In this document: positions 1 through 7,694 of the stretch, piece by piece
Position numbering within the stretch: the first letter of the stretch is position 1
Layout: every line of letters starts with the position of its first letter
Assembly (NCBI GenBank): GCA_036924835.1
Contig: JBAGRR010000001.1
Location: 2,108,001 to 2,172,000 of the forward strand
DNA length: 64,000 bases
DNA from: Nitrobacteraceae bacterium AZCC 1564
GTDB lineage: Bacteria > Pseudomonadota > Alphaproteobacteria > Rhizobiales > Xanthobacteraceae
Reading direction: 5' to 3'
Position numbers and translations under genes: made by a program
The notes under the pieces: model-generated
Told to the model about the DNA's origin: nothing
Databases searched by the model: none
What the model saw: the letters and a program-made list of their open reading frames with translations, nothing else

Positions 1-700
1 CGCTGAACTCCACGCGCAGGCATTTGGCTTCGCTCCCCCCGCCCGCATTCGCAACCCGCGCAACGCGATCGGCCAGTGTCTCGGCTGCGCGGCGCTCCTT
101 GATCGGATACCACAGCATATAAATACCGGTCGGCCACTTTCCGTGCGCTGCGGCAAACCCGTCGGCAAGCCGCGTAAATTCATCGCGGCTCTCAAAAGGC
201 GGATCAACCAGCACCAGCCCTCGACGCTCATTCGGCGGCACGAACGCAGGCAACGCCATCCAGCCATCGAGGTCTACGACGCGCCCCTGAGGATCGCGAT
301 GCAATGCACGGATCAGTTGCTTTCGAGCCTTCGGTTCGAGTTCGCAAGCGACAAGGCGATCTTGCGGGCGCAATAGGGCCCGGGCGATCAATGGTGAGCC
401 AGGGTAAGCTGTGAGGTCACGCTGGGGATTGAAGGCGCGCACGATATCAAGATAGGGCGCGACGAGCGTCATCACCGAATCTGACAGCCGAGCCTGCATC
501 AGTCGCGCGATGCCCGTTCGCCATTCGCCGCCGCGCTCGGCCTCATCGCTTGTGAGATCGTAAAGCCCCGCCCCGGCATGCGTATCGATCACGCGAAACG
601 CGGCAGGCTTCTCGTGCAGATAGCTCAGGATGCGCGCCAGCGTGATGTGCTTGATCACATCAGCAAAGTTTCCGGCGTGAAAGGCGTGGCGATAGTTCAT
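1..700 (-). CDS. rlmJ: 23S rRNA (adenine2030-N6)-methyltransferase RlmJ, 3' end cut by window edge
   Basis: I translated the minus strand from ATG at 700-698. It stays open to the window edge, giving 233 residues of a family that is usually about 280. The start MNYRHAFHAGNFADVIKH is the typical RlmJ N-terminus. A SAM-binding stretch DTHAGAGLY and the N6-adenine methyltransferase motif in LVLVDPPFES are both visible. The family methylates A2030 of 23S rRNA during ribosome maturation in the cytoplasm. The C-terminal part lies outside the window. It is divergent from nothing obvious and stands alone here, with RNase T2 ending 170 bp upstream on the same strand. Identification is firm from the motifs; only the end is unseen. 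Confidence 0.93.
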   Translation of the reverse strand, partial: MNYRHAFHAGNFADVIKHITLARILSYLHEKPAAFRVIDTHAGAGLYDLTSDEAERGGEWRTGIARLMQARLSDSVMTLVAPYLDIVRAFNPQRDLTAYPGSPLIARALLRPQDRLVACELEPKARKQLIRALHRDPQGRVVDLDGWMALPAFVPPNERRGLVLVDPPFESRDEFTRLADGFAAAHGKWPTGIYMLWYPIKERRAAETLADRVARVANAGGGSEAKCLRVEFS

Positions 701-823
701 GCCGCGACAGTTACGACATCGGCGCGGGAAAGTAACGCAGGGATAATGGCTCCCTTACTCGCTAAGGGGCAGCGAGAGTGCTCCTCTTCCAGCCTCGCGG
801 ACGTGCCCGGGATTTAAGGCACG

Positions 824-855
824 GGTGCCGCTCCGAAACAAATTCGAGCGGCACC
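824..855 (-). terminator. Perfect 10-bp hairpin downstream of RNase T2
   Basis: GGTGCCGCTC (824-833) pairs perfectly with GAGCGGCACC (846-855) across a 12-nt loop. It begins 16 nt past the RNase T2 stop codon. There is no clear T-run on either side, so intrinsic termination is an inference from position and stem strength only. Confidence 0.5.
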
Positions 856-870
856 TCTATAATCGTAGGA

Positions 871-1644
871 TTATCCGCCGCGTACCGGCGGCATCAGCAC
901 ATTGTCGCGACGGCAAGCGCGACGATCGATTTCCTCACAGGCGCGGAATTGCAGATCCTTGCTCATGCAGATTCGCACTTCGCTAAGGCGACGGCTGTCG
1001 CAGGTCACCGAGATCGCTGAACTGCTGAGGCCGGGATTGACCTTGATGAAGGCTTCCTCGATCGCGGCCGGGGCGACCGTGAGCGGATCCGAAAGATCCA
1101 GGAATTCGGTTGGAATCTTGACCGCCGCGCGAGCCTTGCGGATCGTCTCGAAATACGCGCGCGCGCCAAGCCCGGAACATGTGCCGTGCTTGTCCCATTC
1201 GTTATAGATTAGCCCTGGCGCCGGCATGAGATCGAGCATCGACGACATCACATTGCGCGCGAGTCGCGGCGCCGGCCTCTGGCAGTAATTCGGAAAACCG
1301 CGCTCGTATTGCGGCCACAACCCGTGGACCACGAACGAATAAGGTCGCCCCTTGCACTGAGCCCGAACACCGCGACTGGAGTTGCCCTGCTCTCCTGCGG
1401 CTTCGCAGAACGATGGCGACCATGACAGCGACAATACGTAGAAATCGAACTCGCCTGGCGCGTTCTGGCGATGATCCTGCGCCTGGGCGACGTCATTGCC
1501 TGTCAAACCGGCGAGGATGAGCCCCAACAAAGCCGCGGTGATCACCGGTCGAAGCGCCGCCGGCCAAGTCGCCCTTAGAAATCGCCGTGTGGGAAGCCCG
1601 CGCTTGTGCCCACCCGCCGCGTCAGCGGTCATCAATCCGGTCAT
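871..1644 (-). CDS. Secreted ribonuclease of the RNase T2 family
   Basis: This 257-residue protein has an N-terminal hydrophobic segment (about residues 33-48) ending near AQAQ, so export to the periplasm is likely. Both T2 signature blocks are present: FVVHGLWPQ with catalytic His107, and NEWDKHGTC with Glu149 and His153. Several Cys residues (80, 97, 121, 156) fit the disulfide pattern of an exported RNase. The family cleaves single-stranded RNA to 2',3'-cyclic phosphates and acts as a nutrient scavenger or stress enzyme. The start at 1644 is supported by an AGGGGG run a few bases upstream. Element A starts only 24 bp upstream of this start codon, so promoter or leader sequence must lie in or beyond that element. 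Confidence 0.9.
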   Translation of the reverse strand: MTGLMTADAAGGHKRGLPTRRFLRATWPAALRPVITAALLGLILAGLTGNDVAQAQDHRQNAPGEFDFYVLSLSWSPSFCEAAGEQGNSSRGVRAQCKGRPYSFVVHGLWPQYERGFPNYCQRPAPRLARNVMSSMLDLMPAPGLIYNEWDKHGTCSGLGARAYFETIRKARAAVKIPTEFLDLSDPLTVAPAAIEEAFIKVNPGLSSSAISVTCDSRRLSEVRICMSKDLQFRACEEIDRRACRRDNVLMPPVRGG

Positions 1645-1668
1645 TTGAACGCCCCCTACCTGTAACGC

Positions 1669-1831
1669 CTAGTGTCCCGTCTCCGAATAACCGCCCATTT
1701 GCGGCGCGCTCGCACGGTTATTCGGAGACGAGGAACACTAGCAAAATCAACATGCTAGTGTGGCTTTGGCTCAAATTGCCGATAAGAGACTAGCCGCAAG
1801 AAAAATCGGCAATTGCGAGCCGCCACACGAG
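1669..1831. repeat. CTAG dual-hairpin element, copy A
   Basis: There are two adjacent inverted repeats. Hairpin 1 (1669-1741) opens CTAGTGTCC and closes GGAACACTAG. Its 16-bp inner stem is perfect (1678-1693 with 1715-1730, core TCCGAATAACCG). A 13-bp AT-rich linker (1742-1754) follows. Hairpin 2 (1755-1831) opens CTAGTGTGGC and closes GCCACACGAG; its stem is GGCTC and ATTGCCGAT against their complements, with small mismatches. Copy A has the most divergent stem core of the seven, yet pairing is maintained. Its orientation matches copies D and G (GTCC hairpin first on the plus strand). It lies just upstream of the RNase T2 start codon. Confidence 0.9.
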
Positions 1832-1884
1832 GAGAGCCTAATTAGCCCCGGAACAATATTCAAGAACATTTCAAGAACAAAAAT

Positions 1885-1910
1885 CGCCGCACCATAAAAG
1901 TGGAGCGGCG
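1885..1910 (-). terminator. Intrinsic terminator of the secreted protein gene
   Basis: Read on the minus strand, the stem CGCCGC-tCCA/TGG-tGCGGCG is followed by ATTTTTGTT. It lies about 29 bp beyond the stop codon at 1939. A stem plus T-run in the right orientation makes this a good terminator. Confidence 0.75.
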
Positions 1911-1938
1911 ACCGGTCATCGAACAGTAATGGGGTAGC

Positions 1939-2409
1939 TTACGGCCTAGCGGCCCTGCAGCGCGGATTGTAGGCCCAGTTGCGGTCGAGACCGACCACGC
2001 ACCACTCGACGCCCGAATCGAAGCCGGCGAAGCCTCCATCCTCAATCACGGAATAGTGTACCTGCCGCACGTGGCCATCATTCAGCATAGCGCTGGCGGA
2101 GCAAAAACGGCGAGGAATGGTGTCATTCGCCCATGGGTGAAAAGCCGTCTCGCGCACATTCGCGTAACCGGTGATTTCAAGGTTGGAATTCCAGAACTTG
2201 CTCTCTTTTTCCGCAAACTGCCGGGAGACTGTCTGGAGGGCCTGGTAACAATCGCCCACTATTCCATCGTAACGCGGGCCGGACAGCCAGAAGCCCTTCT
2301 CAAAGATATTCGCTGCTTGTGCCGTCTGGCTAAGCGCCATGAAGCCGACAACCGCGCCAAGAATGGCCGCGAAGCTGGATTTCCGGACTGTCGAGAAAAA
2401 CTGGCGCAT
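1939..2409 (-). CDS. Hypothetical secreted protein (156 aa)
   Basis: I chose the ATG at 2409 because it starts a classical signal peptide: MRQFFSTVRKSS, then a hydrophobic run, then SQTAQA before ANIFEKGF. The frame stays open for 306 bases further upstream, but that extension has no protein character. The mature part is about 125 residues with four Cys (in VGDCYQ, RRFCSAS, EWCVV and PRCRAA), suggesting two disulfides in the periplasm. I recognise no domain. The next gene upstream, on the opposite strand, encodes another small signal-peptide protein, and the two starts face away from each other across 269 bp. The function is unknown. A predicted terminator follows the stop. Confidence 0.7.
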   Translation of the reverse strand: MRQFFSTVRKSSFAAILGAVVGFMALSQTAQAANIFEKGFWLSGPRYDGIVGDCYQALQTVSRQFAEKESKFWNSNLEITGYANVRETAFHPWANDTIPRRFCSASAMLNDGHVRQVHYSVIEDGGFAGFDSGVEWCVVGLDRNWAYNPRCRAARP

Positions 2410-2678
2410 GGCGCGATCCACCGAATGTTGTTGCGGCGGAAAGTGCCGCGAAGCCGCCATGGGGTCAAGTGCAGCGCGGCAACACTCGGCAGCCATCCCC
2501 TGTTGAACAGCGCTCGCGTTCTTTCCATGTCGGCTCGGTCGCCTTATGGTCCCTGGGCGTATTGCGCACAATTGGATGCCGGTTTGGCTGTCATAAATGC
2601 GCAACCGATATTTGGGGCATGACGGCGAGCCCGCCGTTTGCAGGAAGATGCTCCGGCAGATTGCGATTGGAGAAGACG

Positions 2679-2996
2679 ATGCGGACCACAGGATTGGCGA
2701 TTTTGGCTGCGGCATGCGTACTCGCTGTGTCCGGTACGGCGCGGGCAGGCACAGACTTGTTCAGCTGGGTCGATACGGTCCCTCCCTTCAAGGGCAATGA
2801 CACAGGCGGCATCATCTCCTATTCGCTGTACCAGCAGGGCGTAGACATCAGGGCGCTCGCCGTCGATCACTGCGCGCACTACGGCAAGGGCGTGAAGCTT
2901 ATCAGTTCGGACGCACGTTACGGTGGCTACATTTCCTTTTCATGCGTCTGGGTGCGCCCGGGCCACCTGAGCCGCCCTCTGCGCGTCGCTTATTGA
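2679..2996 (+). CDS. Hypothetical secreted protein (105 aa)
   Basis: The ATG at 2679 is preceded by GGAGAAGACG, a good ribosome binding site. The N-terminus MRTTGLAILAAACVLAVSG with cleavage after ARA is a clear signal peptide. The mature part is about 80 residues, with DLFSWVDTVPPFKGND near its start and two Cys (DHCAHYG and FSCVWV) able to form one disulfide. No domain is recognised. It is divergent from the secreted protein at 1939-2409; a shared regulatory region between them is plausible but no operator was found. The longer frame upstream (from 2469) is not supported by a signal peptide or binding site. Confidence 0.7.
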   Translation: MRTTGLAILAAACVLAVSGTARAGTDLFSWVDTVPPFKGNDTGGIISYSLYQQGVDIRALAVDHCAHYGKGVKLISSDARYGGYISFSCVWVRPGHLSRPLRVAY

Positions 2997-3006
2997 GTCG
3001 CGGTTA

Positions 3007-3174
3007 TTGAGCCGCGGTACAATTTCTGAAGAACCCGGCGATGGCACGAAACCAAATTCGCATCGCCGGGACCAGCGCCGCATATTCGATCTTCTGCCTG
3101 CGTTCATGCCCTTCGGCGTCAAAATCAATATCAAGGACATGCAGGCGTTGATGAGCTTTCTGCCGCAGAACTAA
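3007..3174 (+). CDS. Possible 55-aa small ORF or gene remnant
   Basis: A plus-strand frame from TTG 3007 to TAA 3172-3174 ends in FDLLPAFMPFGVKINI and DMQALMSFLPQN, which reads like a genuine protein tail. The first half is low in character and there is no ATG or convincing ribosome binding site. It may be the 3' remnant of a lost gene in the 227-bp gap between two small secreted-protein genes. Chance is a real alternative. Confidence 0.2.
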   Translation: MSRGTISEEPGDGTKPNSHRRDQRRIFDLLPAFMPFGVKINIKDMQALMSFLPQN

Positions 3175-3223
3175 CAGCGTCCTCATAGTCGAACTGCGAC
3201 TGTAAACCTGATCTCCCGCAAAA

Positions 3224-3442
3224 TCACTTCCCGATTTTCCAGGGATCGTACTTCTCGTTCGAGTCCGGCACTGTTTTCATCGCGGCCTTAGCCGCAGCCT
3301 CTTCCTTGGCCATGCGCTTGCGCTTGTCGGCATCGCTGGCCGAGCTTTCTGAGCCGCCGCGACGATGCTTGCCGCCGTCCATTTGGGCATGGGCCTGCGC
3401 CGACACCAGCACGATGGCGAGAGCGATCAATAACCTTCGCAT
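3224..3442 (-). CDS. Hypothetical small secreted protein (72 aa)
   Basis: The start at 3442 is chosen because GGAG lies seven bases upstream; an in-frame ATG 24 bp further up lacks one. MRRLLIALAIVLVSAQAHAQ is a signal peptide with an AHA|Q cleavage site. The mature part is about 52 residues, highly charged and Lys/Ala/Glu-rich (DADKRKRMAKEEAAAKAAMK), ending DPWKIGK. It has no Cys and no recognisable domain, and is probably a soluble periplasmic peptide. Similar short charged proteins are common in Bradyrhizobium relatives, but I know of no assigned role. Confidence 0.65.
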   Translation of the reverse strand: MRRLLIALAIVLVSAQAHAQMDGGKHRRGGSESSASDADKRKRMAKEEAAAKAAMKTVPDSNEKYDPWKIGK

Positions 3443-3544
3443 GGGAAGTCTCCGTAAAAGGCCCATACCCTGGCCTCGTCGGGAGACGTATCTACAATCA
3501 ACCTCCGATTAAAGCGATCAGATATCCGTGAAGTTGGGGGCCTT

Positions 3545-3961
3545 CTAACCGCCCCCCAACCTCTTTTCGAACGCGGCGACGTTCACCGCTCCGCGACGGT
3601 GAGTACCCTCGCCGATCTTGCGGTCTCCGTCCCAGGCTTCCACCTCGAACGGCACGCTTTTCGGATCGACCTGGACGACGCGCGCAGCGACCCGCACCTC
3701 ACGTCCCACCGGCGTTGCCGCGAGATGCCGGACATTCACTTCCACTCCGACGCTGACATAACCGTCTGGCAGATGCTTCGCGATAATCGCTGTCGACGCC
3801 ATCTCCATATGCAGGATCATGATCGGCGTGGCGTAGACTACCGGCATGGTCGACAGAAAATGCGCCACCGTCATATCGTGTGTAACGGTGACGATCTTTT
3901 CGCCGGTCATACCGGCCGAGATGGCATCAAGCACGCCCGGGCCTGCTTTTTCCGCGCTCAC
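3545..3961 (-). CDS. FlK-like acyl-CoA thioesterase (hotdog fold)
   Basis: This 138-residue single-domain protein resembles fluoroacetyl-CoA thioesterase FlK. The FlK catalytic triad is Thr42, Glu50 and His76. Here Thr45 (YATP), Glu53 (HMEMAS) and His79 (VRHLAATP) keep exactly the same spacing of 8 and 26 residues. VGVEV and the GEGTHRRG end are also typical of the family. It should hydrolyse short acyl-CoA thioesters in the cytoplasm; whether it prefers fluoroacetyl-CoA cannot be told, since most homologs are of unknown substrate. It starts with GTG, and this GTGA overlaps the stop of the upstream tautomerase gene, so the two are probably translationally coupled. Confidence 0.82.
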   Translation of the reverse strand: MSAEKAGPGVLDAISAGMTGEKIVTVTHDMTVAHFLSTMPVVYATPIMILHMEMASTAIIAKHLPDGYVSVGVEVNVRHLAATPVGREVRVAARVVQVDPKSVPFEVEAWDGDRKIGEGTHRRGAVNVAAFEKRLGGG

Positions 3962-4152
3962 TTTTTTTGCCGCTCGATAAAGGTCTTGCCGCCCTTCATC
4001 TTGTTGTGGAGCGGTGCTTCGTTGATCTGGATCACCACAGCTTCAGCATCAACGCCGAGGTTTTTCACCAGCGCCTGGGTGATGTCGAGCATCATTCCCT
4101 TCTTCTGCTCGTCAGTGCGACCGGCTGCCAAATTGATCGTTACCTCGGGCAT
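3958..4152 (-). CDS. 4-oxalocrotonate tautomerase family protein
   Basis: This is a 64-residue protein. The start at 4152 is chosen because tautomerases of this family need Pro directly after the initiator Met, and MPEVTINLAAGRTDEQKKGM gives exactly that; in-frame codons further up would bury the catalytic Pro1. The length fits the usual 60-70 residues and the fold forms hexamers or dimers. The C-terminus ends FIERQKK. The family performs keto-enol tautomerisation or dehalogenation with Pro1 as base. Its stop overlaps the start of the FlK-like thioesterase, so the pair may act on a common acid or acyl-CoA intermediate. That link is inference from gene order. Confidence 0.8.
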   Translation of the reverse strand: MPEVTINLAAGRTDEQKKGMMLDITQALVKNLGVDAEAVVIQINEAPLHNKMKGGKTFIERQKK

Positions 4153-4299
4153 CATGTCCTCCAGTTGAATGCGGTCACTCATGTGAGCGCTTAGATGTAA
4201 AGCTTCAGGCCATCGCGAAACTTGTCAACCATGTTGCGCTCGGTTCACCCCGACGTGAGGAGCTCATAGAACGGCAGTGCATAGCTGTTTTCGTGCAGG

Positions 4300-5832
4300 C
4301 TATTTCTTTGCCCAGGTGACATTGTGCCGGGCGAGAACCTCGCGCACGGCGTCCACCAGCTCACTTTCCTTGGCGGCAAATTGCGCCTCGGCCTGCTTCT
4401 GGCGATAGTCATCGCGGTCGCTGGAAAGACCGGCAATCTCGGCGCCCAGGATCAAATCCTTGACCTGCACTTCGCCCTTCGCCTTCTCGTCACCGCCCTG
4501 AATGACAACACAAGGGGAGTTGCGCCTGTCGGCGTATTTGAACTGCACGCCCAGATTATTCTTCGGGTTGCCGAGATAAAGTTCGGCGCGGATGCCCGCG
4601 TTGCGAAGCGTCGCAACGAACGTCTGATACTGCGCGATCTCGTTACGATCCATAACCACCACGACGACCGGTCCATGTTCGGGCGTCGTGTCGATCTTTC
4701 CCAGCAGCGTCAGCGCAGCCTGCAGGCGTGACACCCCGATGGAAAATCCCGTTGCCGGCACTGGCTCGCCGCGAAAGCGCGAAACGAGCCCGTCATAGCG
4801 GCCACCGCCGCCAACCGAGCCGAAACGCACGGGACGCCCCTTCTCGTCTTTCGTATCGAGCAGCAGCTCAACCTCGTAGACTGGGCCGGTGTAGTATTCG
4901 AGGCCGCGGACGACGGACGGATCGATCTTGATGCGGTCGGCATGATACCCGGCCGCCGTGATGAACTTCGCGATCTCATCGAGCTCAGCACGCCCCTGAC
5001 GATAGGCTTCACTCTGGAACAGGAGCGAGGTGGGGGAGCGATCCGACTCAGACTCTGCGAACTCGGCCTGCGCGCTGTCCGCATTGAGGCTTTCAAGCAC
5101 AATCGCGCTCTGCTCGGCGCTGAGGCCCGCGCCCTTCGTAAAATCGCCGCTCTCGTCCTTGCGCCCTTCGCCAAGCAGCAGCTTTACTCCTTCGACACCC
5201 AGGCGATCCAGTTTATCGATGGCACGAAGAACCGTGAGGCGCTTGCCGGCATTCTCAGTCCCGCCAAGACCGATGCTCTCCATCACGCCGTCCAGCACCT
5301 TGCGGTTGTTGACTTTCACCACGTAAGAGCCTCGCGGAATCCCTAGCGCTTCCATGGTGTCGGCAGCCATCATGCACATCTCGGCGTCCGCGGCGGGCGA
5401 CGCGCTGCCCACCGTGTCGGCATCGAACTGCATGAACTGGCGGAAGCGACCCGGCCCAGGCTTCTCGTTGCGGTAGACGTAGCCATGGCGATAGCTGCGA
5501 TAAGGCTTCGGCAGCGTATCGAAGTTCTCCGCGACATAGCGCGCCAATGGCGCCGTTAAATCATAACGCAATGAGATCCACTGCTCGTCGTCGTCCTGAA
5601 ACGAGAACACACCCTCGTTGGGGCGATCCTGATCCGGCAGGAACTTGCCGAGCGCGTCGGTGTATTCCATGGCCGGCGTTTCCACCGGCTCGAAGCCGTA
5701 GCGCTCATAGACCTCGCGAATCTTCTCAACCATCTGCCGCGTGGCAGCGATCTCGGCCGGTGTGCGGTCCACCAGCCCGCGCGGCAGGCGGGCCTGAAGT
5801 TTTTGCGGCTTTTTGACTTTGTTTTCGGACAT
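4300..5832 (-). CDS. hisS: Histidine-tRNA ligase
   Basis: This 510-residue class II synthetase charges tRNA-His. Motif 2 region [17 protein letters not shown], the [17 protein letters not shown] block and the histidine-specific [14 protein letters not shown] and [10 protein letters not shown] stretches are all present. A C-terminal anticodon-binding domain follows, with [11 protein letters not shown] and [18 protein letters not shown]. It is longer than the E. coli enzyme (424 aa), with an internal insertion and a C-terminal extension, as in the alphaproteobacterial branch. The start [11 protein letters not shown] follows a Lys-rich leader typical of these homologs. It stands alone, divergent from the omega-transaminase gene across 296 bp in which I see no defined element. 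Confidence 0.96.
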   Translation of the reverse strand: MSENKVKKPQKLQARLPRGLVDRTPAEIAATRQMVEKIREVYERYGFEPVETPAMEYTDALGKFLPDQDRPNEGVFSFQDDDEQWISLRYDLTAPLARYVAENFDTLPKPYRSYRHGYVYRNEKPGPGRFRQFMQFDADTVGSASPAADAEMCMMAADTMEALGIPRGSYVVKVNNRKVLDGVMESIGLGGTENAGKRLTVLRAIDKLDRLGVEGVKLLLGEGRKDESGDFTKGAGLSAEQSAIVLESLNADSAQAEFAESESDRSPTSLLFQSEAYRQGRAELDEIAKFITAAGYHADRIKIDPSVVRGLEYYTGPVYEVELLLDTKDEKGRPVRFGSVGGGGRYDGLVSRFRGEPVPATGFSIGVSRLQAALTLLGKIDTTPEHGPVVVVVMDRNEIAQYQTFVATLRNAGIRAELYLGNPKNNLGVQFKYADRRNSPCVVIQGGDEKAKGEVQVKDLILGAEIAGLSSDRDDYRQKQAEAQFAAKESELVDAVREVLARHNVTWAKK

Positions 5833-6128
5833 GGTGCTCGATGATTGCGGCGCCGGGCGCCGCCCTTGACAATTGACATCGGGTTATCAGCCGTGTGCCG
5901 GAGCGGCAAGCATCCCCATTATCTCTGTCGCCCTCCCCATGGCATCGGTGATGAGCCGCCTGACGTTCTTGGGAACGCCGAATTTCAACCCATGGTTGCA
6001 CAAGATTTTCATGCCGTTTTTGCATTTTGCCGTCGCCCGGGTTGATGCATCAACGCGTTTCGATCCGCAGAAGAAGCTGCTAGGGTCCATGACCGTGGCC
6101 ACCAAAAGTTCTTCGGAAGGAAGACATC

Positions 6129-7472
6129 GTGAATATTCAGCACCCCCGCCCGACTGTCGCGACCCCAAACGATCTTGACGCCTATTGGATGCCGTTCAGC
6201 TCGAACCGCTCCTTCAAGCGCAAGCCGCGCATGCTCGCCGGTGCAAAGGATATGCATTATTTCACCACCGATGGTCGCAGCGTTTTGGACGGCACCGCGG
6301 GCATGTGGTGCTCCAATGTCGGCCATGGCCGCGCTCCGATCTCCGAGGCGATCGCAAAGCAGGCTGCGAATCTCGATTACGCGCCGCCGTTCCAGTTCGG
6401 CCATCCGCAGGCGTTCGAACTGGCAAGCCGCATCGCCGGCATCGCGCCGAAAGGTCTTGAACACGTTTTCTTCTGCAACTCAGGCTCTGAAGCCGTCGAC
6501 ACCGCGCTGAAGGTCGCGCTCGCCTATCACAATGGCCGCGGCGACGCCGGCCGGACGCGTTTGATCGGCCGCGAGCGTGGCTATCACGGCGTGGGCTTCG
6601 GCGGCATTTCCGTCGGCGGCATGGTCAACAACCGCAAGATGTTCGGCTCGCTGCTCACCGGCGTCGATCACCTGCCCACCACCTATGACCGCGAGAAGCA
6701 GGCGTTCAGCAAGGGTGAGCCGGAATGGGGCACCCATCTCGCTGACGAACTGGAACGCATTGTCGGCATTCATGGATCAAACACTGTCGCCGCCGTTATC
6801 GTCGAACCGATGGCAGGCTCGACCGGCGTACTGCCGACGCCGAAGGGGTATCTCAAGCGGCTCCGCGAGATCTGCGACAAGCACGGCATTCTGCTGATCT
6901 TCGACGAAGTCATCACCGGTTACGGCCGCCTCGGCTATGCCTTCGCCGCGGAACGCTACGGCGTGACTCCGGACATGATCACCTTCGCCAAGGGCATCAC
7001 CAACGGCGCTGTGCCGATGGGCGGCGTGGTGATCCGCGACACCATTTATGACTCTTTCATGAAGGGCCCCGAACACGCGATCGAGCTCTTCCACGGTTAC
7101 ACCTATTCTGCGCACCCCTTGGCCTGCGCGGCAGGTCTCGCAACGCTGGACATCTATCGTGACGAGGGGCTGTTCGAGCGTGCGCGGGCGATGGAGCCGA
7201 AGTGGGCCGACGCAGTGATGGGGCTGAGGAAGGAGCCGAACGTAGTGGATATCCGCACGGTCGGAATCACCGCCGGCATCGATCTGGCACCGAAGAAGGA
7301 TGCACCGGGATTGCGGGGCTATGAAGCGCTGGAAAGTGCTTTCCACGACCACGACCTCATGATCCGCATCGCGGGCGACACCATTGCGCTCACACCACCG
7401 CTGATCGTCTCGGAAAGCCAGGTCGGCGAGATCATGGAGAAAGTCGCCAAGGTGATTCGCGGCGTCGCGTAA
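6129..7472 (+). CDS. Class III PLP-dependent omega-aminotransferase (beta-alanine:pyruvate type)
   Basis: This 447-residue protein starts with GTG behind GGAAGGAAGAC. Class III features are clear: YWMPFSSNR near the N-terminus, FFCNSGSEAVDTALK for phosphate binding, RGYHGVGFGG, the IFDEVITGYGR aspartate that contacts the PLP pyridine nitrogen, and FAKGITNGAVPMGG carrying the Schiff-base Lys. It is closest to beta-alanine/omega-amino acid:pyruvate transaminases. These move the amino group of beta-alanine or other omega-amines to pyruvate in the cytoplasm. A polyamine or beta-alanine substrate is possible but unproven. A strong terminator follows 28 bp after the stop, so it is a single-gene unit. 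Confidence 0.88.
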   Translation: MNIQHPRPTVATPNDLDAYWMPFSSNRSFKRKPRMLAGAKDMHYFTTDGRSVLDGTAGMWCSNVGHGRAPISEAIAKQAANLDYAPPFQFGHPQAFELASRIAGIAPKGLEHVFFCNSGSEAVDTALKVALAYHNGRGDAGRTRLIGRERGYHGVGFGGISVGGMVNNRKMFGSLLTGVDHLPTTYDREKQAFSKGEPEWGTHLADELERIVGIHGSNTVAAVIVEPMAGSTGVLPTPKGYLKRLREICDKHGILLIFDEVITGYGRLGYAFAAERYGVTPDMITFAKGITNGAVPMGGVVIRDTIYDSFMKGPEHAIELFHGYTYSAHPLACAAGLATLDIYRDEGLFERARAMEPKWADAVMGLRKEPNVVDIRTVGITAGIDLAPKKDAPGLRGYEALESAFHDHDLMIRIAGDTIALTPPLIVSESQVGEIMEKVAKVIRGVA

Positions 7473-7499
7473 AATCGAAGCCGAAACACCTCAAAGACG

Positions 7500-7528
7500 A
7501 AATGCCCGGCTGCAAGGCTGGGCATTTT
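7500..7528 (+). terminator. Intrinsic terminator after the omega-aminotransferase
   Basis: AATGCCCgGC pairs with GCtGGGCATT around a short loop and runs into TTTTT. It lies 28 bp after the stop at 7472. Confidence 0.85.
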
Positions 7529-7694
7529 TGCGTTTATGCAGCAAACAAAGATGTGGATGAAGGAAGCCGGATCGACGTTGATGGCCAAAAACTCAACGAC
7601 TGGAACCGAATCCGATCGTGAACGCGGCGATTAAGATTTCGCGTCGAATCCAACTAATGCTAAACATATGATGTACGGGGCTTAGGCGCACATC

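Noticed and set aside
2056-2622. 188-residue plus-strand frame opposite the secreted protein gene
   Set aside because: It mirrors the coding strand of the signal-peptide protein at 1939-2409, which has a clear signal peptide and terminator. The plus frame has no ribosome binding site or domain.
5887-6012. 41-residue minus-strand frame (MKILCNHGLKFGVPKNVRR) between hisS and the transaminase
   Set aside because: It looks protein-like but has no ribosome binding site and no recognised relatives; evidence is too thin to annotate.
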